Below are positions 41,797 through 50,800 of a stretch of 64,000 nucleotides of DNA, piece after piece. The stretch spans positions 124,001 to 188,000 of the forward strand of contig JBBRTV010000005.1 in assembly GCA_038243995.1 (NCBI GenBank). Direction: 5' to 3'. A model generated the notes under the pieces. The model ran no database searches, was not told the origin of the DNA, and was given only the letters and a program-made list of their open reading frames with translations. The position numbers and the translations under genes are program-made. Source of the DNA: Scleromatobacter sp038243995 (GTDB taxonomy: Bacteria > Pseudomonadota > Gammaproteobacteria > Burkholderiales > Burkholderiaceae_C). Within the stretch, counting starts at the first letter, position 1. Each line of letters opens with the position of its first letter.

Positions 41797-43878
41797 TCAA
41801 CACCCTTCGCAGACCGCCACGAAAGGCGCGGCGGTCTTGGCGGCGATCAGGAAACTGCTCGCCTGCGGCGAGAACGCCGTGGGCGGCGCAGGCGGCGTGG
41901 GCGCGGCGATCCTGGAACCGCCTTCACTCTTCATCGCCAGCCTGGCGTCCTTGGCCGCGATCGGCGAGGCGCCCGAGCCGGATCCGGCCGAACCGCCGGA
42001 GTTCACCATCACCATCGTGCCCTTGATGAAGATGCCGCCGGGGTTGATGTCGATGAAGTTGCCGCCGACCTTGAGCGTCACCTGCGTGCCGCCTTCGATG
42101 ACGACTTTCATCCCGGCCTTGAGATGGATCTCCTGGCCGGCGTCGCCGAGGATCTTGGTGCCGGACTTCAGGTGCATGTCCGAGGTCACGTCGAAAGAGA
42201 GCGCCCCGCCGATCTTCCCGTTGTGATCGCCGGTGGTCTGGACGTGATGATCGGCGTCGAACTTGTCGAAGGTGTCCTTCGCGACGTAGTTGTGGCTCTC
42301 GTTGCCCACCCACGTCTTGGCATCGTGCAGCACGCGACGGTCGTAGTCGTTCTGCGCCTGGAGGTAGATCTGCTCCGCGCCGTCGCGATCGTCGAAGCGC
42401 AGCTCGTTCCACTTGCCGACCACGCTGTTGCCCTGCCCGTCGATGCTGAGCGTCTTGATCCCGGTGATGGACGCGTTCGCCGGCAGCTTGAACGGGGGCA
42501 TGTTCTCGGCGTTGTAGACGCGGCCGATGACGACGGGGCGATCCGGGTCGCCCTCGATGAACTGGACCAGTACCTCCTCGCCGACGCGCGGCATGTTCTG
42601 GAAGCCGTAGCCCTTGCCGGCCCAAGGGGTCGAGACCCGTGCCCAGCACGATTGCTTGCCGTAGCGATCCCAGTAGAACTCGACCTTGACGCGCGCGATG
42701 TTCGCGCCGATGGGGTCGGTGCCGCCGGAGGAGTCGGTATCGGTGCGGAAATCGGCGACCACCCGGGCGGTCTGCGTGCCCGGGATAGACGGGCGCGGCA
42801 CGAGCCGCGGCGAACGGAACTGCACCGACGCGGGAATCGCCTCGAACTCGCACTGGAAACTCGCGCCGCCGGCGCCGGCGCTCTGCGCCAGGTTGTTGGT
42901 GGCGGCGAACGAGTGCCCGATGATCAGGTATTCCTGGTTCAGCGCGGCGACGGAGTGATCCTTGACCGCCGTCTTGAAGCCGACCTGGATGTTGCGTTCG
43001 CTGCCCGAGCCGCGCGCCACTTCGTAGCGGCAGGCGAGTTCCTCCGCACGGATCCTGGCGTAGGTCGTGGCGAACGCCTTGGTCGTCGACTCGATCGGAT
43101 GATCGAACATCTCGAAGCCGGCGTTGTCGTGCGACTTCGGCGCCGAACTGACCGCGGCGATCTGGGTGTTCGGCGTGATGTAGTTGTAGTCGCCCGTCGC
43201 GAAGGCGCCCGGTTGCACTTCGGCCACCAGCTCCAGCGACTTCAGCGTGGTTTCCTCGCGACCCTCGCCGGAGAAGCTGATCGATGCCAGTCCGGGAATG
43301 GGCTTGTGGCTACCCGACTGGTCGAGCAGCACCATCTTGTGGCTGCCGTTGGCATGCGTGAAGTAGTAGTAGATGCCCGCATGCTCGGCCAGGCGGCTGA
43401 TGAAGTTGAAGTCGGTCTCGCGATACTGGACGATGTAGTCGCGCGTCTCCGTCGTGCCGACGCTGCTCTCGACTTCCATCAGGTTGTCGGCCTTCAGCTG
43501 CTTGAGCACCAGGTCGCCGATCGGCGTCGCGGTGAAGATCTGGCTGTTGGAAGACCGCGTGCGGAACCAGAGGCCCGGGTTCAGCGTGACGAGGTACAAG
43601 TAGCCGACGTTGCTCTTGTAGGCCGTCGTGCGAACGGCGCCCTGGATCGAGAAGCGCGTGATGAAACCGTTGAAGTGGCGCGACGACTGGCCGTCAGTGA
43701 GCTCGAGCGCGACGGTGGCGTTCGTGCCCAGCATCTGCTCGGGCGTGATGTCCGCGCGTTCGGACAGCAGCTCGAGGCGATATTCGTACAGCCGGCCGAG
43801 TTCTTCACGTCCCGAGAAGCGCTGGACCACGAAGGCATCGGAACCCGCCTTCGTTGAAATTTCGAGCATGCGGCTCAT
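41797..43878 (-). CDS. vgrG: T6SS spike protein VgrG (TssI)
   Basis: 693 residues, with GGAG 6 nt before the ATG at 43878. Trimeric puncturing spike. The gp27-like N-terminal part has YRETDFNFISRLAEHAGIYY, the OB-fold/gp5 region has PRVGEEVLVQFIEGDPDRPV and IGRVYNAENMPP, and the beta-helix is followed by a DUF2345-type region (GQEIHLKAGMKVVIEGGTQ, then GNFIDINPGGIFIKG). About 60 residues of Ala/Pro/Ser-rich tail end in VCEGC. No enzymatic C-terminal domain is visible, so this looks like a structural VgrG that carries cargo through PAAR-like/DUF4123 partners. Confidence 0.96.
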   Translation of the reverse strand: MSRMLEISTKAGSDAFVVQRFSGREELGRLYEYRLELLSERADITPEQMLGTNATVALELTDGQSSRHFNGFITRFSIQGAVRTTAYKSNVGYLYLVTLNPGLWFRTRSSNSQIFTATPIGDLVLKQLKADNLMEVESSVGTTETRDYIVQYRETDFNFISRLAEHAGIYYYFTHANGSHKMVLLDQSGSHKPIPGLASISFSGEGREETTLKSLELVAEVQPGAFATGDYNYITPNTQIAAVSSAPKSHDNAGFEMFDHPIESTTKAFATTYARIRAEELACRYEVARGSGSERNIQVGFKTAVKDHSVAALNQEYLIIGHSFAATNNLAQSAGAGGASFQCEFEAIPASVQFRSPRLVPRPSIPGTQTARVVADFRTDTDSSGGTDPIGANIARVKVEFYWDRYGKQSCWARVSTPWAGKGYGFQNMPRVGEEVLVQFIEGDPDRPVVIGRVYNAENMPPFKLPANASITGIKTLSIDGQGNSVVGKWNELRFDDRDGAEQIYLQAQNDYDRRVLHDAKTWVGNESHNYVAKDTFDKFDADHHVQTTGDHNGKIGGALSFDVTSDMHLKSGTKILGDAGQEIHLKAGMKVVIEGGTQVTLKVGGNFIDINPGGIFIKGTMVMVNSGGSAGSGSGASPIAAKDARLAMKSEGGSRIAAPTPPAPPTAFSPQASSFLIAAKTAAPFVAVCEGC

Positions 43879-44064
43879 GTGTTACTCCACAGGACACGGT
43901 TATTCCGGGCCGCTGGCGACGCAATCCACGAAGACGCTCCGATCTGTGGCGGAGAACACTCTCGAGGCGCCGACGGGCAGACAGGTTCCCGTGACTGGCG
44001 ACGCAGCAGCAGTGACGATTGCAGCACAGAATCGGCGCGGCAGCGGTCCGCGCAACCCGCTGTT

Positions 44065-44895
44065 TCAGCATCCACCCTTGAGCAGATTCACCAAGCGCGC
44101 CGCCCACCCTGGAAACTGCGGCGTTCCGACTTGCACGAGCAATGCGGAAATATTGTCGCGCCCACCGGCTTCGTTGGCCGCATCGACCAGCGCCGACGCC
44201 GTCTCGCCCAGAGGACGCGCCGCCGCGAAATGGGCGGCGATGGCGTTGTCGTCGAGCATGTCGGTCAGGCCGTCGGAGCACAGGAGGAAGACGTCGCCCA
44301 CCATCGCCTCGTGATCGTGGACTTCGAGATCTATCTCATCCTCGATGCCCAGCGCGCGCGTGACGATGTTGCGATACCGCGTGTCGAGCACCGCATCGGC
44401 CGGCAAGGCGCCCATCGCGATCTGCTCGTCGACCCAGCAATGATCGCGCGTGAGCTGCTCGAGCGCGCCGGCACGGAAGCGGTAGGCGCGCGAGTCGCCG
44501 AGATGGGCGACGGTGACGCGCTCGTGCATCAGCACCGCGATGACCAGCGTCGAGCCCATGCCTTCGTAGTCGGGCTCGCGACGCGCGGCGGCGATGATGC
44601 TGGAATTGGCGCGCGCGGCGGCGAAGCGCATGTCTTCGTGCAGGCCCGCCCGATCGGGCGAGACCGGCGCGGCCTGCAGATGCGGCAGCGCGGACGCGAG
44701 TTCCTCGAAGATCTCGTCGACCGCCATCCGGCTCGCGACCTCGCCGGCGGCATAGCCGCCCATGCCGTCGGCCAGGATCGCCAGTCCGAGGTTCGCGTCG
44801 AAGCGGACGGCATCTTCGTTGGCGGTGCGGACGCGGCCCGGGTCGGTGCGGGAGGCCATCTCGCACGTGGGCGCCGAGGTGCTCAGCGTCGCCAT
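44065..44895 (-). CDS. pppA: PPM/PP2C-type serine/threonine phosphatase PppA of the T6SS
   Basis: 276 residues from MATLSTSAPTCEMASR at 44895. PP2C metal-binding motifs are intact: RTANEDAV, ILADGMGGYAAGEVAS, VAHLGDSRAYRF, and C-terminal LLCSDGLTDML and GGRDNISALLVQ. In T6SS control, PppA removes the phosphate that PpkA puts on the FHA protein, switching assembly off. The start follows the lipoprotein stop by one base, so the two are translationally linked. Confidence 0.94.
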   Translation of the reverse strand: MATLSTSAPTCEMASRTDPGRVRTANEDAVRFDANLGLAILADGMGGYAAGEVASRMAVDEIFEELASALPHLQAAPVSPDRAGLHEDMRFAAARANSSIIAAARREPDYEGMGSTLVIAVLMHERVTVAHLGDSRAYRFRAGALEQLTRDHCWVDEQIAMGALPADAVLDTRYRNIVTRALGIEDEIDLEVHDHEAMVGDVFLLCSDGLTDMLDDNAIAAHFAAARPLGETASALVDAANEAGGRDNISALLVQVGTPQFPGWAARLVNLLKGGC

Positions 44896-44896
44896 G

Positions 44897-45742
44897 TCAA
44901 TGCCGCCACAGGGGTTCGAACGCAACGCCTTGCTGCACGGCACGCTCCTTGTAGAAGACCGCCACGCGGTAGTCGCGCGCCACGCCGGGCGCACCGTCGG
45001 CGTACAGCTCCATCAGGCGCTGCGAGGAAGCGGCGTGTCCGCGCTGGCTCGCATCGCGGTAGAGCGCGATCGCCTGCGCCGTCTGCGCCTGCAGTTCGAG
45101 CGCGCGGGCACTTTCGTAGAGCTCGTCGACGGAAAGGCGGGATTCGGACGCGCCAGGCAGGGGAGCGCGCTTCGCACCGGGCGTCGCGTGAGCGCTCGCG
45201 GTCGACGCCAGCGCCGGATCGGCGGGATTCGCCGCGCGCAGGTTTGGCGGCGCCGCGCTGGCGGAGGGCGAGACCGGAGCATTCTTCGCGGCGCGTGCAA
45301 CGCGCGTCGACCGCAACGGTGCGGCGTGCGCGGCGAGAGCCGTCGGCGGCAGCGGCGGCGGGGCGAGCTTTGCGACAGTGGCGGCGGGCGTCGCCGGCAC
45401 GGCCGCAGCGGGTGCGGATGCGGCCGTCGCCGAGGTTCGGGACCGCTTTTCGCGCTGCTCGTGCAGAGCGCGCTCGAGGGAATCGATCACCGCGTCGGAG
45501 GCGGGCTCGGATTGCCGCTGCAGCGCGTCGAGTCGGGCATTCAGTTCGATCGCGAGCGTGCGCGGATCGCTTGGCGACGCCACGGAAACGTGCGTGCCCG
45601 CCGGCACGGCCGCCTGGGTCCCGCACCCGACCAGGCCTGCGGCGGCCAACATCCCGACCAGCGTCGCGACGACCGGCGCCCGGCGCGCCGCGGCGCATGG
45701 AGCGGCTCGCGATCTCGTCTTCATGGGTGCACCCTGCTGCAT
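44897..45742 (-). CDS. Alanine/proline-rich lipoprotein with Sel1-like C-terminus in T6SS cluster
   Basis: 281 residues from the ATG at 45742, which has GGAG 5 nt upstream; an ATG at 45724 is an alternative. The N-terminal signal ends in the lipobox LVGC (ATLVGMLAAAGLVGCGTQ). Then come a helical segment (DPRTLAIELNARLDALQRQS), a long Ala/Pro-rich linker, and a C-terminal Sel1/TPR-like repeat pair (ARALELQAQTAQAIALYRDA; GHAASSQRLMELYADGAPG). It lies between the FHA and phosphatase genes, where Pseudomonas H1 clusters carry the TssJ lipoprotein next to fha, but it shows no TssJ beta-sandwich pattern. It could be an envelope sensor for the kinase or a TssJ substitute; both are inference. Confidence 0.7.
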   Translation of the reverse strand: MQQGAPMKTRSRAAPCAAARRAPVVATLVGMLAAAGLVGCGTQAAVPAGTHVSVASPSDPRTLAIELNARLDALQRQSEPASDAVIDSLERALHEQREKRSRTSATAASAPAAAVPATPAATVAKLAPPPLPPTALAAHAAPLRSTRVARAAKNAPVSPSASAAPPNLRAANPADPALASTASAHATPGAKRAPLPGASESRLSVDELYESARALELQAQTAQAIALYRDASQRGHAASSQRLMELYADGAPGVARDYRVAVFYKERAVQQGVAFEPLWRH

Positions 45743-45876
45743 TCGGGCTCCGCGACGTGGCGTGCAAACGGGCTGGCGAACGGCCCCCGGAATTGTCACT
45801 GCATCGCAGTCCGGACGCAACGCGTCGGAGCGTATGGATCCGGATGCCGGCGCCGCCCGGCCCTGCTGCGCTCGCG

Positions 45877-47550
45877 TCACTTCTTGCGCCGCAGCTTCTT
45901 GCCTTGCTCCGCATAGGCGCGCGCGAACTCCTGGTTGAGCAGGCGGTCGAAATGATCTTCCGCCTCTTTCTCGAGTTCGCCGTACATGGCGAGAAAACTC
46001 TCCCAGAGTTTGGCGCGATACAGCGCCGGCATGACGGTGTCGAGCGCCCCCGACTTCTTGATGCGCTTTTCCACCGCCTCGGGCGAGAACATCTTCAGCG
46101 CGGCGAGCAACGCTGCGCGCGTGCCGGCCATCACCGCCATCTCGTGGGCGCAGACGTCGGAGACGGCGTCGCCGATCGCCTTGGCGGGCTGGAGAAACAG
46201 CTTGTTGCCGTGCTGGCGCACGTCGACGAGGTAGCGCAAGGCATCGCGCGCGCTGTCGGAGTGCTTCAGCGGATTGTTTTCGCGCGATGCGATCATCGTG
46301 CGATCCTCGATGCGCAGCTCGTTCTTCAGCTGGGCGCGCATCTCGAGCATCTGGTAGAGCCCGGAAACGGTCAGGTTCAACAGTTCGCCGACAATGCGCA
46401 GCGTCTCCATCGGGTGCGCGGCATCGAGGTCGCCCGGCTCGAGTTCGAGCGCCCGGGCGAGCACGGCCAGAACCTCGGATCCGTCGACGGTCGCGCCGGA
46501 CGACGGCTGCGCCGCCGCGCGCGGCGCAGCGGCGGACGCGGGCTCGGAGGCCGACACGGCGACGCGCGCCGCCGCGGGTGCCCTCGCGCGCGCCGACGCG
46601 GCCGGGGCGCCGCGCAGATCCATGTCGAGCGCATCGACAGGCGGCGCGTCCGCGCGCGGACGCGCCGGTTGCGGCGGCTGGACCGGACGCGTCGGCGCCG
46701 GCTGGTAATCCTTGTCGAGCGCATCGAGCGCAGAAAAGATGTCGTCGTTGAACGCATCCACCGGAGCGCCGCCGCCCGGCATCGCGACGCTGACGTCCTG
46801 CTGGCGATACAGGCCCTGGGCCTGGTCGCTCATGCGCTGGCCGGACGGGGGCGAAGACAGCAGGCCGCCGTCGAGCCCCAGGAAGGCGTCGAGCGCGCTC
46901 GCACCGGAATCGTCGTGGAGGAAGGCGGGAGCCGATGGCGGCTCCGCCCCTGCTGCGGGATGCCTGTTGCGCGAGGCCGAGGGGGCGGCGTCCAGCATCT
47001 GCCCCAGAGCGGTACCGCTCGGATCGGCCTCGAGCGGATCGGCGAGCGAGGGGATGGGGGCCGGGCGCGTATTGGCGGCCTGGCCCGAACGAAGCCAGTC
47101 GGGCGACGTATCGAACTGAGGCTCGCGGGCGGCGGGCGGCGGGGCCAGCGAGGCCATCAGGTCGAGCGAATCGACGCGGGCGCCCGGTGCGTAGCCGAAC
47201 GCGGCCAGGGGATCCCGCGCGCGCGCGGCGTCGACCTGGATCTCGGCCAACAGGAGGTAGTCGCCAAGCTGGATCTTGTCCCCGTTCGCCAGTTCGACGG
47301 CGGCACCCGGCGGCACGGGGTTGTCGTTGACGTTCACGCCATTGACCTTGGAGATGACCTTCAGCGAGAACCGCCCGTCGCGGAAACGGATTTCCAGATG
47401 CTCGCGGGAAATGTAGCGGTCGGGACTCGGCAACGGCAAAGCGCAGGTGTTGCTGCGGCCAATGCGTCCCCCGTTCGCGCCGAATCGGGCGTGGATGGCT
47501 TGCGGTTGGTCGGGAGGCGGACAGCGCAACGCGCGAACGACGAGTTCCAT
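45877..47550 (-). CDS. tagH: T6SS FHA-domain scaffold protein (TagH/Fha)
   Basis: 557 residues from MELVVRALRCPPPDQ at 47550. The N-terminal FHA domain (about 22-100) has the phosphothreonine-binding GGRIGRSNTC, then YISREHLEI and SKVNGVNVNDNPV, with IQLGDYLLL closing the sandwich. A long Pro/Ala/Asp-rich linker (about 110-330) precedes the T6SS-specific C-terminal domain (about 350-557: LARALELEPGDLDAAHPMET, FLQPAKAIGDAVSDVCAHEM, YRAKLWESFLAMYGELEKEA). It is the expected substrate of the PpkA-like kinase and the switch for assembly. Confidence 0.94.
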   Translation of the reverse strand: MELVVRALRCPPPDQPQAIHARFGANGGRIGRSNTCALPLPSPDRYISREHLEIRFRDGRFSLKVISKVNGVNVNDNPVPPGAAVELANGDKIQLGDYLLLAEIQVDAARARDPLAAFGYAPGARVDSLDLMASLAPPPAAREPQFDTSPDWLRSGQAANTRPAPIPSLADPLEADPSGTALGQMLDAAPSASRNRHPAAGAEPPSAPAFLHDDSGASALDAFLGLDGGLLSSPPSGQRMSDQAQGLYRQQDVSVAMPGGGAPVDAFNDDIFSALDALDKDYQPAPTRPVQPPQPARPRADAPPVDALDMDLRGAPAASARARAPAAARVAVSASEPASAAAPRAAAQPSSGATVDGSEVLAVLARALELEPGDLDAAHPMETLRIVGELLNLTVSGLYQMLEMRAQLKNELRIEDRTMIASRENNPLKHSDSARDALRYLVDVRQHGNKLFLQPAKAIGDAVSDVCAHEMAVMAGTRAALLAALKMFSPEAVEKRIKKSGALDTVMPALYRAKLWESFLAMYGELEKEAEDHFDRLLNQEFARAYAEQGKKLRRKK

Positions 47551-47862
47551 GGCGGTTGGAAAAGGGGACGAAATGATTATCGCCGCGCGAAGCCCCGCGA
47601 AGCACGATCGCCCCCCGAAATGGGGAAGCTCGGGCGCGGTCCGCGTGGAGTAAGACGCGGTCTTCCGCAATGATGATAGTTCCGGCCCGGCCGGGATCGC
47701 GCCCCCGGTGAAACAGGCTGCGCGGGGGAGGGCAGGAAGCCAGGGTCGGCCCGCGCGGCGACGCCCTCTTGCGCGGCCCGAGCCCACCCGGCCGGCAGGG
47801 CCGATAGACGCCGCCCGGATCCGGACGCCTGTCGCGACCGGCCCTGCGGCTCGACACGTCCG
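47551..47862 (-). other. Intergenic region between kinase gene and FHA gene (312 bp)
   Basis: No open frame with coding character was found. On the - strand, GATAAT (47581-47576) lies about 26 nt before the FHA start and could be a -10 element, without a convincing -35. A separate promoter here would uncouple the kinase from the rest of the T6SS genes. Confidence 0.3.
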
Positions 47863-50800
47863 TCAGTCGACGCCCTTGCACCGGTTGGCTTCCTTCAGGA
47901 AGTCCTTGCCTTCGGCGGCCGTCGGCTTGCGGTAGATGGCGCAGAGCCTGGAACGCGCGCCCGCTGCGCCCATCGCGTCGGCCTTCTCCATCTGGCGGAT
48001 GCCCTCCGGGATGCGACCGGCACGGTAGGCCTCTTCGCCCTTGCGCAACACGTCGGCGGCCGCCTCCCTGGACGAATTGGCGGCCGTGGCCGCTTCTTCG
48101 GACTTCTTGCGGGCGGCGTCGGCGTCGGCGTCGGCGTCGGCCTTCGCCTTCGCCTTCGCGTCGGCGTCGGCCTTCGCCTTCGCGTCGGCGTCGGCCCTGG
48201 CCTTGGCCTTGGCATCGGCATCGGCGTCTGCCTTCGCCTTCGCGTCGGCATCGCTCTTCGTCTTGCGCTTCGCGGCGTCGTCGTCGGCCTTTTTCCTGGC
48301 GGCGGCCTCATCGGCGCGCTTCGTGGCGGCAGCCTGCTCTGCGTTGGCCTTGGTGACCTGTGCGGCGTCGGTTTGCACCACCGGCGCTGGCGGCGGGGGA
48401 GGAACCGGTGCCGCCACAGGGGGCGCGACCGGCGCGGGACTGGTCACGGAGGCAGGCGCGGGCGCGGGCGCCGCCGCGCTGGCGATCGCCGGCGGCGGGG
48501 GAGCGACGCCCTGCTGCGTCGGCGCAGGCGCCGGCCGCATCGCGAACCAGGCGCCGGCGGCCACCACGACGACTGCAGCGCCGGCGATCGGCAGCAGGAG
48601 GTTGCGCCTGGGCGCGGGCGACGGCGCCGGAATGGCTGCCGCGGCGGCGCGCACGGTCGCCTGCGCAGGTGACCGCCCGGCGCCGCCCGTATCCCCATCC
48701 CGCGGCCCGGGTTCAGGCGCCTTGTTCCTGACCGCATGGATGACCGTCGCATCTGTGTCGTCGCCGACGACGGGGGCGACCGGGACGGCCTTGCGCGCGG
48801 CGCGCGTTCCACCCGCCAGCGTCGCGTCCGCGTCGTCTTCCGCGGCAGCGGTGTCGGTCGTGGCCGCCTTGGCGTCGCGCCGCGCCTGCTCGTCCGCCTT
48901 GGCCTTGGAGGCCGTCTCGGCTGCGCGCGCCAGTTTCGCTTCGGACCCGGCCTTGCGATTCGCGTCCGCCTCGGCCTTTGCCCGAGCAAGGGCATCGGCC
49001 ATCTCCCGGGCCTGGGCCGCGGCCAGGCGCTTCGCCTCGATGTCGGCCAGCCGACGTTCTTCGCGCTCCGCCTTCTTGCGCGCTTCTTCTTCGGCCTTGC
49101 TCTGCGCGAGCTCGTCCGCCTTGCGCCTGGCTTCGGCCTGGGCTTCGCGCTTCGCGTCGGCCTCGGCCTTCCCGCGCGCCTCGTCGTCGGCCTTGCGCCG
49201 GGCCGCCTCGGCGAGCTCGCGCTCGGCTTCGGCGTTCGCACGGCGTGCAGCTTCCGCCTCGTCCTCGGCAAGCCGCGCCGCCTGCGCCTGGGCAATGTGC
49301 AGCGCCTGCCCTTCGGACGGGCGCTGCGCGCCGGCGACGGCCTCGGCCTGAGCGTCGGCTTGCCGACGCGCCTGGAGCTCGGCCGCTTCGCGCCTGGGAT
49401 GGTCCGCGGCGACACGCCGGGCCTCGCCTTCGGCCAGGCGCACGGCTTCGGCCTTCAGTCGCGCCGCTTCGTCGGCCTCCCGGCGGGTGCGTTCCTCGGC
49501 CTCGCGCAGGGCCTGCTCTTCGGCGATCCGGCGCGCCTCGTCCGCCAAGCTCTTCTTCTCGGCCTCGGCCGCCTGGCGTGCTGCTTGCGCAGCCAGGCGC
49601 TCCACCTCGACCTGCGCGAGCCGCCGCGCCTGCGCCGCGGCCTCGGCGCGCGCCGCTTCTTCGGCCTGCTTGCGCGCCTTCACCTCGGCGACGTCGCGCG
49701 CACGTTGTCGCGCGGCGTCAACCTCGCCGCGCAGGCGCGCCGCGAAAGCCGCCTGGGCCTGCAGTTGCGCGTCGATGACGGCGAGGCGCTCGACCTGCGC
49801 GGGCGGCAGCTTCAGCGTCTGCGACTGGAGCGAGGCATACCCTTTGCGGACCTGGTCGACGCTGGTGGCGAGCTTGTCCAGGCGAGCCAGGATGGGCGCG
49901 ATCGGTTCCTCGCCGCCCGCGCCGTCCAGGGCTTCGAGCGCGCGCGATTCGGTGCCCCAGGCGCCGTCCTGGCCCCCGAGGCGCTGTTCGAGAACGTCCA
50001 GCCGCTGGTTCAGGCTGGCGAGGGCGGACGCGGCGTCGCGCTCGGCACGCAGGGCCATCGCCTCTTGTGCCGTCGCCGATTCGGTCAGCCGACCCTGGCG
50101 CGCCTCGAGTTCCCCCTGCGCGGCTGGACTCAAGGCATAGGAGGCCGCGATGAACGCCGCGATGCCTTCGGCGCTCTCGCGCAGGCGTGTCGCGATCGCC
50201 CTGCCACCTTCGGCGGCGTCGGCACCGCCGACCAGCAGCGCGTGTTCCGCGAACAGCGCCTGCGTGGCGTCGAACCGCACGCCGGCCGCGTCGACCAGTG
50301 CCTGCGAACTCTCCAGCCACGCGTCGGCCTGCTGCTGCGCTTCGGCTTCGGCGATGCGTTGCTGCTCCTCGGCGTGCTCGAGCTCGTCCTGGGCGCGTCG
50401 CATGTCTTCTTCGTAGCGCCGCTTGGCCTCCTCGGCGCGGCGCTTCGCATCCACGACCGCGCTGCCTGCCGGTCGCGCCGCGGCGCCGGTGGAGGTGGCG
50501 CGCGCCGCCAGCGAGTTTCCGCTCGCGCCCGTGCCGGTGGCGCCGGTGCTGGTGCTGGTGCTGGTGCTGGTGGCGCCGGCCTTGTCCGCCGGCAGCGAGG
50601 CCCCGTCCTGCAGCGCCTTCAGCGTCGCGGCCGACATGATCATCGTCGACTCCGACTCGTCCTGCGCGCTCGCCAACCCGACGGCCGCGGTCAATTCGCG
50701 ACTGAATTCGGCGGCGCTGGCGAAGCGCTGGTCGGGAACCTTGGCGAGCGCACGCAGGACGACCTCGTCGATCGCCTTGGGGATCGAGGGGTTGTGCACC

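Noticed and set aside
41797..43878. VgrG as an evolved VgrG with an effector domain
   Set aside because: After the DUF2345-type region only about 60 Ala/Pro/Ser-rich residues remain, too short and too simple for an enzyme.
43879..47673. 1264-codon open frame on the + strand
   Set aside because: Runs antisense through four separate - strand genes (PppA, lipoprotein, FHA and the gaps), which a real gene would not do; no domain seen.
44897..47881. 994-codon - strand frame that would fuse the lipoprotein with an upstream Arg-rich part
   Set aside because: Only the last 281 codons from 45742 have a Shine-Dalgarno and a lipoprotein signal; the upstream part is out of frame with the FHA gene that clearly occupies it.
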